Below, one piece after another: positions 5,633 to 12,576 of a stretch of 13,527 nt of DNA. Under the pieces are notes generated by a model. That model did no database searches, had not been told where the DNA came from, and saw only the letters and a program-made list of their open reading frames with translations. The DNA is taken from contig JBBTCG010000037.1 of the NCBI GenBank assembly GCA_038043305.1, positions 1-13,527 on the forward strand, given 5' to 3'. The position numbers and the translations under genes are program-made. This DNA is from JACRCE01 sp038043305 (GTDB lineage Bacteria; Desulfobacterota; GWC2-55-46). Each line of letters opens with the position of its first letter. Within the stretch, counting starts at the first letter, position 1.

Positions 5633-7105
5633 ATGACGCAAAACCTGTCTTGTGACGACGAATGTGCGGGCAGTTCCGGGTCCGGCGCGGTGCTGATAAT
5701 CGGACTGCCCGGGCAGGACTGTTCAGCCTTTGGCAAGGAGGTCGGCGCCAATGGTTATGAAGTCATGTCCGCGGACGGGCTTGACGCCGGTCTGGGGCTT
5801 GTCAACAGGAACAAGCCGTCCGTTGTGCTTTTTTCCATTTTTTTTCCGATAGACGAGACGCGGTGCGCCGCTGATATAAGGAAGATACGCGAGGCCGCTG
5901 GAAGCGGCAGGCCGTCAATAGTAGCCTTTGCCGCCGATGCCGGAGCGGCCGGCTGGAAGGTCTGCGTTCAGGCGCTCTCAAGCGGGGCCGACGACTTCGT
6001 TTCAACGCCGGTTGACGGCCCGGAGCTTGCCGCGAAGCTCCGGACGCACCTGAAGCTTCATGACTTTTACAGTGAGATTGAGGAGGACAAAAAGAACCTC
6101 GAAACCCTGCTTGCCATTACCGCGGCCATGAGCGCCACGCTTGACTCCTCCGAGGTCTTGAGCATCATCGTCTCCAAGGTGGCCGACGTTACCGGAGCGG
6201 TGCGCTGTTCCATCGTACTCGCAGGCGAGAAAAACGAGGCATATGTGCTTGCGTCGCACGAGGACAGTTCCGTAAGGGAGTTAAAGATTGACCTTTCAAG
6301 ATACCCGGAGATAAGGCGGGCGATAGAGACTAAAAAGACGATAGCCATAGCCGACATCGTCAACGATCCGATTATGTCCTCCGTAAGGGATAAGGTTTCG
6401 GAGTTAAAGGAGATGAGCGCGCTTATCGTGCCCATAGTATTTAACGACGAGGCGCTCGGCACGCTGTTTCTCAGGGTCAGGAGGAGGGAGCGCGGGTTTT
6501 CGAGGAAGGAGATGGATTTTTGCGGGATTGTGGCCAACTCGGCCTTTCACGCCATGCGCAATGCGCGGATGTTCGCGCGTCTTATGCAGGAAAAGAACAC
6601 CCTTCAGGAGATAGCGGTAAGAGACCAGCTCACCTCGCTTTTCAACCACAACTTTTTTTATTCGCGTCTTGAGGAGGAGTTCGACAGAGCCGTGCGCTAT
6701 GACATGCCTCTGTCCGTCATAATGATTGACATTGACGACTTCAAGGAGGTAAACGACAGGCACGGTCATCTGATCGGGGACGCGGTGCTGAGGGATCTGG
6801 CTGCAATGATCAAAAAGGGCGTGAGAAAGACCGACATCGTGGCAAGGTACGGCGGCGAGGAGTTCGCCGTGATACTTCCCCATACCGGCTTAAACGGCGC
6901 GCTGGAGGAGGGCGAAAGGCTCCGTGAGATTATCGAAAGTCACGCATACGCGGGTTTGATTGCCGAGAAGATAACCATAAGCGTGGGCGTGGCTTCCTAC
7001 CCGCAAAAGGCCGCCATGAACTCCGGCGAGCTTGTAAACAGCGCGGACAACGCGCTCTACAAGGCCAAGTGGTCTGGAAAAAACTGCGTCCGCGCGGCGG
7101 ACTGA
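5633..7105 (+). CDS. Diguanylate cyclase: degenerate receiver - GAF - GGDEF
   Basis: A 490-residue soluble signalling protein expected to make cyclic di-GMP from two GTP. Residues ~18-140 have a receiver-like fold, but the usual acidic pair is missing near the start (LIIGLPGQD), the phospho-acceptor position in VVLFSIFFP is Ser68 instead of Asp, and the conserved Lys is Thr125 in GADDFVSTPVD. This domain is therefore unlikely to be phosphorylated. Residues ~155-315 are a GAF sensor domain, joined by a short helix (~316-328) to a GGDEF domain (~330-487). The active site GGEEF (407-411) is intact, MIDIDDFKEVND (364-375) carries the metal and substrate aspartates, and RKTD (398-401) five residues before GGEEF is the inhibitory I-site. 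AGGAG at 5623-5627 lies five bases before the ATG. It is a single-gene unit, convergent with thiC. The signal sensed by the GAF domain cannot be read from the sequence. Confidence 0.94.
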   Translation: MTQNLSCDDECAGSSGSGAVLIIGLPGQDCSAFGKEVGANGYEVMSADGLDAGLGLVNRNKPSVVLFSIFFPIDETRCAADIRKIREAAGSGRPSIVAFAADAGAAGWKVCVQALSSGADDFVSTPVDGPELAAKLRTHLKLHDFYSEIEEDKKNLETLLAITAAMSATLDSSEVLSIIVSKVADVTGAVRCSIVLAGEKNEAYVLASHEDSSVRELKIDLSRYPEIRRAIETKKTIAIADIVNDPIMSSVRDKVSELKEMSALIVPIVFNDEALGTLFLRVRRRERGFSRKEMDFCGIVANSAFHAMRNARMFARLMQEKNTLQEIAVRDQLTSLFNHNFFYSRLEEEFDRAVRYDMPLSVIMIDIDDFKEVNDRHGHLIGDAVLRDLAAMIKKGVRKTDIVARYGGEEFAVILPHTGLNGALEEGERLREIIESHAYAGLIAEKITISVGVASYPQKAAMNSGELVNSADNALYKAKWSGKNCVRAAD

Positions 7106-7157
7106 CGGGTAAGCGAAAGAAGGCGCTCGCTATGACGACTTTTGGAGCGCAACTCTC

Positions 7158-8432
7158 TTAATTACCATCTATCTTTATGGCGCACAGGGTCCCGCACATG
7201 GTGCATACGGACTTATCCTCGCCGGGCGGGGCGGATTCCCTGAGCCGTCTTGCCTTTTCAGGGTCAATTGACAGGCTTATCTGCGCCTCCCAATCAAGCG
7301 CCTTTCTCGCCTTTGAAAGCCTTATGTCCCGATCAATTGCGCCCTTTCTTTTCTTTGCGATGTCTCCGGCGTGCGCCGCTATCCTTGAGGCGATTACGCC
7401 CTCGCGCACGTCCTCAACCGTGGGGAGACGTAAGTGCTCAGACGGCGTAACGTAGCACAAAAAATCCGCGCCTGCCGAGGCCGCTATTGCCCCGCCTATG
7501 GCCGAGGTTATATGATCATAACCCGGCGCTATGTCGGTAACGAGCGGGCCCAGCACGTAAAAGGGCGCGTTGTTGCACAGCCTCTTTTGCAGGAGTATGT
7601 TGGCCTCTATCTGGTCAAGCGGCATGTGGCCGGGGCCTTCTATCATCACCTGTACGCCCTCGTCAAAGGCGGCCTTTTGAAGTTCGCCGAGCGTAACAAG
7701 CTCCTCTATCTGCGCCCTGTCCGTGGCGTCGGCAATACAGCCCGGCCTCAGGCCGTCGCCAAGCGAGAGCACCACGTCGTACTTTTTTGCGATCTTCAAG
7801 AGGCGCGGAAACTCCTCGAAAAGAGGGTTTTCCCTTTTGTGATACCTCATCCACTCAGCGGTAAGCGCCCCGCCCCTGCTGACGATGCCCATGATGCGTC
7901 CCTGCTTGGATGCCCTCTCTATGGAGCGCATCGTTACGCCGCAGTGGACGGTTACGAAGTCCACGCCCTCTGCGGCCTGCTCTTCTATCACCTCGAATAT
8001 CTCATCAGGGACAAGCTCTACAAACGACTTCCTTTTTTGCTTCGCATAAAGGGCGGCCTGATATATCGGCACCGTGCCGATCGGTACGGTTGACTCCCTC
8101 AGCATCATGGCGCGTATGGCCCTCAAGTCTCCGCCGGTTGACAGGTCCATCACCGCGTCGGCCCCGGCGTCAAGCGCGGCCTTTAGCTTGGCAAGCTCCT
8201 CGTCAACGTCGAGATGATCCTGCGACGAGCCGATGTTGGCGTTGACCTTTGTCCTTAGCCCCGCGCCGACGGCAAGCCCTTCTATGGAGTTGTGGACGTT
8301 GTTCTTCGTTATCACGATGGCCCCGCTTGCAACGCCGGAGCGCATCTGCTCAGGCGTTACGCCCTCACTAAGCGCGGCGGCCTTCATCTCATCGGTAATG
8401 ACGCCCTTACGGGCCGATTCAAGCTGTGTCAT
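7158..8432 (-). CDS. thiC: Phosphomethylpyrimidine synthase (short form)
   Basis: ThiC is a non-canonical radical-SAM enzyme that rearranges aminoimidazole ribotide into hydroxymethylpyrimidine phosphate, the pyrimidine half of thiamine. At 424 residues it is the short form, lacking the N-terminal extension of the E. coli enzyme. Visible signatures are TKVNANIGSS (61-70), DLSTGGDL (96-103), VTVHCGVT (160-167), SRGG (185-188), LGDGLRPG (224-231), IEGPGHMPLDQI (264-275) and a C-terminal cluster motif C410-X2-C413-X3-C417. The spacing is one residue shorter than the CX2CX4C of the E. coli protein; I believe short-form members often have this. GGAG six bases upstream supports the ATG, and the start lies inside the end of thiE (14-base overlap). 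ThiC paralogues of the BzaA/B/F type make hydroxybenzimidazole for cobamides instead; the thiE neighbour favours thiamine. Confidence 0.93.
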   Translation of the reverse strand: MTQLESARKGVITDEMKAAALSEGVTPEQMRSGVASGAIVITKNNVHNSIEGLAVGAGLRTKVNANIGSSQDHLDVDEELAKLKAALDAGADAVMDLSTGGDLRAIRAMMLRESTVPIGTVPIYQAALYAKQKRKSFVELVPDEIFEVIEEQAAEGVDFVTVHCGVTMRSIERASKQGRIMGIVSRGGALTAEWMRYHKRENPLFEEFPRLLKIAKKYDVVLSLGDGLRPGCIADATDRAQIEELVTLGELQKAAFDEGVQVMIEGPGHMPLDQIEANILLQKRLCNNAPFYVLGPLVTDIAPGYDHITSAIGGAIAASAGADFLCYVTPSEHLRLPTVEDVREGVIASRIAAHAGDIAKKRKGAIDRDIRLSKARKALDWEAQISLSIDPEKARRLRESAPPGEDKSVCTMCGTLCAIKIDGN

Positions 8433-9099
8433 AGGTTCTCCGTTTTTTATTAAACGACCGCAACGCGCCGAGAAGTTCCTCTGCGGCCTCTCTTGCGTTA
8501 CGAGCCTCCATTATGGCTGATATGAGCGCAACGCCACTCGCGCCGTTTTGCATAACTTCTTCAACCCTGTCCTTTTTTATCCCGCCGATCGCGTATATGG
8601 GTATGCGCGCCGCGGTGCAAACGGCCTTCAGCGCGGTGAGGCCGACGGGTGCTCCAAAAGCGGCCTTGGACGGAGTTTCGTACACCGGGCCGAATGTGAT
8701 GAAGTCAGCCCCTTCATCCTGAGCAACGAGCGCCTCTTCAAGGCTGTGCGTTGAAACGCCGATGAGCTTGTCTGAACCGGTAATCTTACGCGCATCCCTT
8801 GGAGAAAAACCTGATTGTCCAAGATGCACGCCGTCGGCGCCGCTCAGCAGGGCTATGTCCACCCTGTCGTTTATGATAAGGCTTGCGCCGTATTCAGTCG
8901 TAATCTCACGCAGGGATCGCGCAAGGCAAAGGAGCGCTCCTCCTTCAAGTTGTTTTTCCCTCAGTTGCACGAGGCGAACCCCTGCGTCCAACGCGGCCCT
9001 TACCTGTTTCCGCAGATGCGCCTCGCCGTTGTCCTTCATGTTCGTTATAAGATAGAGCGAGGGCAACGACGCGCCTGATTGTCCAACGCCGCGAATCAT
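8419..9099 (-). CDS. thiE: Thiamine-phosphate synthase
   Basis: ThiE joins hydroxymethylpyrimidine pyrophosphate to the thiazole phosphate to give thiamine phosphate; it is a cytoplasmic TIM barrel. From ATG 9099 it has 226 residues, a normal size. Motifs are VQLREK (44-49), INDR (76-79), DGVHLGQ (89-95), GVSTHS (114-119), FGPVYETPSK (136-145) and AIGGI (170-174), together lining the pyrophosphate and thiazole sites. I chose 9099 because its ATGA overlaps the lgt stop, AAGG lies upstream at good spacing, and the family N-terminus (LYLITN at 15-20) then sits where expected. The frame is open further upstream, but that stretch is a shadow of lgt. The gene overlaps thiC by 14 bases, so lgt, thiE and thiC should be translationally coupled. 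Confidence 0.95.
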   Translation of the reverse strand: MIRGVGQSGASLPSLYLITNMKDNGEAHLRKQVRAALDAGVRLVQLREKQLEGGALLCLARSLREITTEYGASLIINDRVDIALLSGADGVHLGQSGFSPRDARKITGSDKLIGVSTHSLEEALVAQDEGADFITFGPVYETPSKAAFGAPVGLTALKAVCTAARIPIYAIGGIKKDRVEEVMQNGASGVALISAIMEARNAREAAEELLGALRSFNKKRRTYDTA

Positions 9100-9869
9100 C
9101 TTTCGGCCTTCCATAGTCCCTTTGCAACTATGGCAGCGACTGATATTATCAGCAAGGTCAGGCTTACGGCCTGTGCCGTTTTTATGCTCCCGAACATGAG
9201 GCTGTCGGCGCGAAACTGCTCGACTATGAACCTGCCCAATGAGTACAACGCCATGTACGAGGCGAACATAAAGCCGTCCCTGTATGCCCTTTTTCGCAAG
9301 ACAAACCACAAGACGACAAAGATAGTAAGGTTGAAGGCCATTTCATAGAGCATGGTCGGATGGAGCGGGATGCCCGGAAATTCCGCTCCTGCGATGCTGC
9401 CCACCGGGAACACGATGCCCCAGGGCATGTTCGTGGGCAAGCCGTGCGCGTCTCCGTTCATGAAGTTGCCGAACCTGCCGAATGCCTGTCCGAGTATTAG
9501 TGTAGGCGCTACCGCGTCGGCCATGCGCCAGAACGGCACGCCGTGTCTTTTAAGATAGAGCCACGCGAGCGATGCGCCGCCGATAAGCCCCCCGTGTATT
9601 GCGAGACCGCCGTGCCAGATGGCCGGTATCTCAATCGGATGGGCAAGGTAGTAGCCAGAATTGAAGGCGACGTAATAGAGCCTTGCGCCCACGATGCCGC
9701 CTATTACCGTGTTGACGATGAGGTTCATCACCGACTCGTCGCTAAGGCCTATGCCTTTTCTCTTGACCTCATTCTTGATGAGGCGGCTTGCAACGAGTAT
9801 GGCGATGACGTACATGAGGCCGTAGAAACGAATCTCGACAAAGCTAAGTTTGAAAAGTATAGGGTGCAA
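9096..9869 (-). CDS. lgt: Phosphatidylglycerol--prolipoprotein diacylglyceryl transferase
   Basis: Lgt is the inner-membrane enzyme that transfers diacylglycerol from phosphatidylglycerol to the lipobox cysteine of prolipoproteins, the first step of lipoprotein maturation. The protein has 257 residues and about seven hydrophobic segments (around 14-30, 52-68, 88-107, 117-131, 176-192, 200-216, 232-250). It shows GGIVGARLYYV (57-67), IWHGGLAIHGG (84-94), the Lgt signature GRFGNFMNGDAHG (131-143) with the essential Arg132, and HPTMLYE (170-176). The start codon is TTG at 9869-9867, supported by AAGGAG (bases 9882-9877) seven bases upstream and by the family-typical MHPI N-terminus. It heads a tight unit with thiE and thiC, an odd pairing of lipoprotein and thiamine functions. 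No clear promoter was found in the spacer upstream. Confidence 0.97.
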   Translation of the reverse strand: MHPILFKLSFVEIRFYGLMYVIAILVASRLIKNEVKRKGIGLSDESVMNLIVNTVIGGIVGARLYYVAFNSGYYLAHPIEIPAIWHGGLAIHGGLIGGASLAWLYLKRHGVPFWRMADAVAPTLILGQAFGRFGNFMNGDAHGLPTNMPWGIVFPVGSIAGAEFPGIPLHPTMLYEMAFNLTIFVVLWFVLRKRAYRDGFMFASYMALYSLGRFIVEQFRADSLMFGSIKTAQAVSLTLLIISVAAIVAKGLWKAER

Positions 9870-9938
9870 GGATTAGCTCCTTAAGGCTGGTTTTAAAAAT
9901 TGCTATTTTCCCCGACCGTTACGTTACGGGCGTCAGGA

Positions 9939-9990
9939 CGAAAATAAAAATGCTCACATATTAACATATATGCTGCGCTTTTTATTTTCG
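9939..9990. repeat. Perfect 12-bp inverted repeat with A/T arms
   Basis: CGAAAATAAAAA at 9939-9950 is exactly complementary to TTTTTATTTTCG at 9979-9990; the 28-base interval is A+T rich (ATATTAACATATAT). It lies in the 259-base spacer between thiG and lgt. It is not a classical terminator, since the stem is A/T and there is no following U-run. It could be a cruciform or protein-binding site, or part of a small mobile or repetitive element with the palindrome seven bases downstream. Confidence 0.6.
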
Positions 9991-9996
9991 CCCTTC

Positions 9997-10022
9997 CCTA
10001 CCTTTTTTGAAAAAAAGGTAGG
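9997..10022. repeat. 26-base palindrome of poly-T/poly-A with CCTACC/GGTAGG ends
   Basis: CCTACCTTTTTT (9997-10008) and AAAAAAGGTAGG (10011-10022) are perfectly complementary around a two-base centre GA. As RNA this would form a ~10-11 bp hairpin on either strand. With its run of six Ts inside the stem it may act as a weak terminator or structural element between the thiHSG and lgt-thiE-thiC units. I have an impression of similar CCTACCTTTTTT palindromes as dispersed repeats in related genomes; this is not shown here. Confidence 0.6.
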
Positions 10023-10090
10023 CCAAAAAACTTTAATAGGGAATAAACACCAAGGCTGACGAATATTGATATTGCCCGTGCGGCTTACAC

Positions 10091-10118
10091 CCTCGGAAAA
10101 ATTTCTAATTTTTAGAGG
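10091..10118 (-). terminator. Possible weak terminator after thiG
   Basis: Eleven bases after the thiG stop, on the minus strand, CCTC pairs with GAGG and, inside, AAAAATT pairs with AATTTTT around a three-base AGA loop. The 3' arm carries five consecutive Ts, but no U-run follows the stem and it is A/T rich, so termination would be weak. Its place at the end of thiH-thiS-thiG is the main argument. Confidence 0.4.
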
Positions 10119-10128
10119 CAGCCTTAGT

Positions 10129-10899
10129 TTACTCTATCATTCCCTCAACCGGGCTTGATGCCGAGGCGTAAAGTTTTTTCGGTATCCTGCCAGCAAGATA
10201 CGCAAGACGGCCTGCTTGAACCGCCATGTTCATTGCCTTTGCCATGCTCACCGGGTCTTTAGCGCCGGCGATGCCCGTGTTCATAAGCAGGCCGTGGCAG
10301 CCAAGCTCCATTGCAATCGCCGCGTCAGAGGCCGTGCCTACCCCGGCGTCAACTATGACCGGTATCCTGACCGTCTCAAGGATTATGCGAATGTTGTAGG
10401 GGTTTTGTATCCCAAGCCCTGAGCCTATGGGCGCGGCAAGCGGCATGACTGCGGCGCACCCGGCGTCTTCAAGTTTTTTTGCCAGCACCGGATCGTCGCT
10501 CACGTAAGGCAATACTGTAAAGCCCTCCTTGACCAAGACCTTGGCCGCTTCCAAAAGGGCCTCGTTGTCCGGGAACAGGGTCTTCTGATCACCGATGACC
10601 TCAAGCTTAACAAACTCCGTGTCAAGCGCCTCTCTGCTGAGGCGCGCCGTCCTTATAGCCTCCTCGGCCGTATAGCATCCGGCGGTATTCGGCAGGAGCG
10701 TGTATCTTTTCCTGTCAATATGGTCAAGAAGCGACTCTCCCTTGCCGTCGAGGTTTACACGCCGCACCGCGACCGTAACCACCTCTGCGCCGGATGCGGC
10801 AATGGCCTGCTTCATTATATCGAACGATGGGTACTTGCCGGTGCCTACCATCAGGCGGGAAGTAAATTCGCGCTTGCCCAGCTTGAATGTTTCTTTCAT
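10129..10899 (-). CDS. thiG: Thiazole synthase
   Basis: ThiG assembles the thiamine thiazole from deoxyxylulose 5-phosphate, the sulfur carried on ThiS thiocarboxylate, and dehydroglycine (2-iminoacetate) made by ThiH. From ATG 10899 it has 256 residues, typical for the family. Visible are SRLMVGTGKYPS (14-25), VAVRRVNL (43-50), LPNTAGCYTAEEA (69-81), the Schiff-base lysine K98 in EFVKLEVIGD, the MPLAAPIGSGLGI loop, the phosphate-binding VDAGVGTASDAA and MNTGIAGA. Another in-frame ATG at 10914 would add five residues, but it lacks a ribosome site, while 10899 has GGAG nine bases upstream (10912-10909). It is the last gene of the riboswitch-controlled thiH-thiS-thiG unit, 23 bases after thiS. 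Confidence 0.96.
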   Translation of the reverse strand: MKETFKLGKREFTSRLMVGTGKYPSFDIMKQAIAASGAEVVTVAVRRVNLDGKGESLLDHIDRKRYTLLPNTAGCYTAEEAIRTARLSREALDTEFVKLEVIGDQKTLFPDNEALLEAAKVLVKEGFTVLPYVSDDPVLAKKLEDAGCAAVMPLAAPIGSGLGIQNPYNIRIILETVRIPVIVDAGVGTASDAAIAMELGCHGLLMNTGIAGAKDPVSMAKAMNMAVQAGRLAYLAGRIPKKLYASASSPVEGMIE

Positions 10900-10922
10900 C
10901 CTATCTTTCTCCATTTTGCTTG

Positions 10923-11123
10923 TTATCCGCCGCCGGTCATACGCACGATCTCAACGCAGTCCCCTTGCCTGAGCCGCGTATGGGCAAGGGCGCGCTTAGG
11001 GACTATCTCCCTGTTCAGGTCAACTGCAACGCCTTCAAGCCTTATATTGAACAGGCTCAAAAGCGCCTCAATCGTAAGGCCGTCTTCAATCTCTTTTTCC
11101 TGTCCATTGATGCGTATCAGCAT
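10923..11123 (-). CDS. thiS: Sulfur carrier protein ThiS
   Basis: A 66-residue ubiquitin-fold protein that carries the thiazole sulfur as a C-terminal thiocarboxylate. It begins MLIRINGQEKEI and ends in TGGG, with the essential terminal Gly-Gly available for adenylation. The ThiF-type activating enzyme is not in this window. The ATG follows the thiH stop with one base between (TAA C ATG) and lacks a strong Shine-Dalgarno, so translation is probably coupled to thiH. It belongs to the thiH-thiS-thiG operon under the TPP riboswitch. Confidence 0.95.
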   Translation of the reverse strand: MLIRINGQEKEIEDGLTIEALLSLFNIRLEGVAVDLNREIVPKRALAHTRLRQGDCVEIVRMTGGG

Positions 11124-11124
11124 G

Positions 11125-12498
11125 TTAGAAGAACATATCTCTTTCGCCTTGTTCGACCCTTTTCAGCTTTTTAAGCACCGCCTTTTTCATTGACGGGTCT
11201 TTTATTCCGTCTATGGACGAGAGCATCGCTTTTTCAAGCATCTCTTTTGAGCCGTTGGCGCGGCTGTCTTCGATATACTCCTTGAGCGTAAGGATTGCGT
11301 TTGCCTGACACAACCTTTCCATGTTGCCGGAGATGGTGGTTTGAGTGAATTCGTGACCTACCCTGCCGACCCTGTAGCAGGTCGTGCATAGGCTCGGCAT
11401 GAAACCCTCCCTTGCGATCGAGGACATGACCTCCTCAAGAGAGCGCTTGTCATCGGTTGAGAACTGTTCAATTGACCGCTTTTCGCTGTAGCCTCCTGGG
11501 TTGGTGCGCGACCCGGCGCTTAGTTGAGACGCCCCGCAGTGCAAGAGTGCGCTTCTAAGTTCCGCGCTCTCGCGTGTGGACACGACAACCCCTGTCGCGG
11601 GCAGGCTTACCCTGTAGACTGCGGTTATGAGCTTCATGTCCTCGTCAGTTACCTGAAACGGCGCGTCTTTGACCCCCCATTCATCGGCGGGTCTTAGCCT
11701 GGGCACTGATACGGTGTGGGCATGAGTTCCCCAACGTTCATTGAGATACCGCGAGTGCGCTATGGCCGCAAGGCTGTCGAATCTGAAGTCGTAAAGCCCA
11801 AGGAGCGCCCCTATGCCAACGTCCTGAAAACCGGCCTCAAGCGCCCTGTCCATGACCGACAGCCTGTAGCCGTAATCCTTCTTCCTGCCGGTCAAGTGCA
11901 TGAGGTTATAGGTCGGCTTGTGATACGTCTCCTGAAAGGATTGATACACGCCGACCCCGGCTTCTTTGAGTACCTTTAACCCTTCAACATCGCACGGAGG
12001 CGCGTTTACGTGGACTATGCGGATTCCGGTCTTTGAGTATATGGCCTTTACGCGCTCGGCTATAAAGTCAACGCCGTACCGGGCGTCTTCTCCGGTAACG
12101 AGAAGCACCCTTTTGAACCCAACGGCCTCAAGTGCGCGAGCCTCTGCCACGGCTTCGTCAACGGACAGCGCCTTCCTTCCAGCGGCAGCGTTTCCAGCCC
12201 TGAAGCCGCAGTAGACGCAGCCGTTTGAGCAGTAGTTCGACAGATAAAGCGGCGCGAACAAGACAACCCTGTTGCCGAAGGATCTGTCCTTGACCTGAGC
12301 CGCTGTTTTATAAAGCCTCTCCCTCGAACCCTTGTCAACGATGCAAAGGAGCGTTGCAGCGTCCTCAATGTCAAGCCCCTTGCCAAGACCGGCCGTTTCA
12401 ATGGCGCTGTCAACCCTGGCCGCCCACGATAAGCCGCCCCTGTCAAGCGCAACAACGGTCTCCTTAAAAACGCCTTCTATCTTGTCAATATCAATCAT
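11125..12498 (-). CDS. thiH: Radical-SAM tyrosine lyase: ThiH by context, HydG-like in architecture
   Basis: This enzyme cleaves tyrosine with a 5'-deoxyadenosyl radical to p-cresol and dehydroglycine; in thiamine synthesis the dehydroglycine goes to ThiG. The 457 residues are much longer than E. coli ThiH (about 377). The radical-SAM motif is C90-X3-C94-X2-C97 in YLSNYCSNGCVYCGFR. Also visible are LLVTGEDAR (132-140), FQETYHKPTYN (188-198), DVGIGALLGLYD (226-237) and HTVSVPRLRPAD (261-272). The C terminus has C371-X2-C374-X22-C397 in LCTTCYRVGR...LCQANA, the auxiliary-cluster motif of HydG, followed by a HydG-like tail ending GERDMFF. The start is ATG 12498 with AAGGA upstream; an in-frame ATG at 12531 lies inside the terminator hairpin and is rejected. 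TPP riboswitch, thiS and thiG neighbours argue for a thiamine role, but sequence alone could be read as HydG. Confidence 0.9.
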   Translation of the reverse strand: MIDIDKIEGVFKETVVALDRGGLSWAARVDSAIETAGLGKGLDIEDAATLLCIVDKGSRERLYKTAAQVKDRSFGNRVVLFAPLYLSNYCSNGCVYCGFRAGNAAAGRKALSVDEAVAEARALEAVGFKRVLLVTGEDARYGVDFIAERVKAIYSKTGIRIVHVNAPPCDVEGLKVLKEAGVGVYQSFQETYHKPTYNLMHLTGRKKDYGYRLSVMDRALEAGFQDVGIGALLGLYDFRFDSLAAIAHSRYLNERWGTHAHTVSVPRLRPADEWGVKDAPFQVTDEDMKLITAVYRVSLPATGVVVSTRESAELRSALLHCGASQLSAGSRTNPGGYSEKRSIEQFSTDDKRSLEEVMSSIAREGFMPSLCTTCYRVGRVGHEFTQTTISGNMERLCQANAILTLKEYIEDSRANGSKEMLEKAMLSSIDGIKDPSMKKAVLKKLKRVEQGERDMFF

Positions 12499-12513
12499 GG
12501 TATCCTTAGAAAT

Positions 12514-12556
12514 AAAAAAACCGCCCGGCATTTCTGATTGAGCGGGGCGGCTTTTT
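12514..12556 (-). terminator. Intrinsic terminator of the TPP riboswitch (expression platform)
   Basis: On the minus strand AAAAAGCCGCCC pairs with GGGCGGTTTTTTT (G.U and A-U pairs below a G/C-rich core of CCGCCC/GGGCGG) and the stem runs into seven Ts. It lies between the TPP aptamer and the thiH start codon, ending 15 bases before the ATG. Its position implies transcription termination when TPP is bound. A competing antiterminator can be drawn: GGGAAGCGGC at the aptamer 3' end with GCCGCCCC in the 5' arm (eight pairs with an AA bulge). Confidence 0.85.
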
Positions 12557-12576
12557 GAGTTTCATCCGTTATCGGC

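Noticed and set aside
7123..7150. GCGCTC...GAGCGC hairpin between the diguanylate cyclase and thiC
   Set aside because: Six base pairs with a 16-base loop and no T-run; too weak to call a terminator, although the convergent position is suitable.
7434..8093. 219-codon open frame on the plus strand
   Set aside because: Antisense to thiC, whose family motifs are continuous; the antisense product has no recognisable domain.
9100..9309. Long N-terminal extension of the thiE frame
   Set aside because: It is the shadow of lgt; the ATGA overlap at 9099 with AAGG upstream gives a normal-length ThiE.
9884..10125. AAGGCTG...CAGCCTT as terminal inverted repeats of a mobile element
   Set aside because: Seven bases only, a further AAGGCTG copy lies inside, and no target duplication is visible; kept only as a hint in the spacer finding.
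12499..12531. Upstream in-frame ATG for thiH
   Set aside because: It falls within the riboswitch terminator hairpin and lacks a ribosome site; ATG 12498 has AAGGA.
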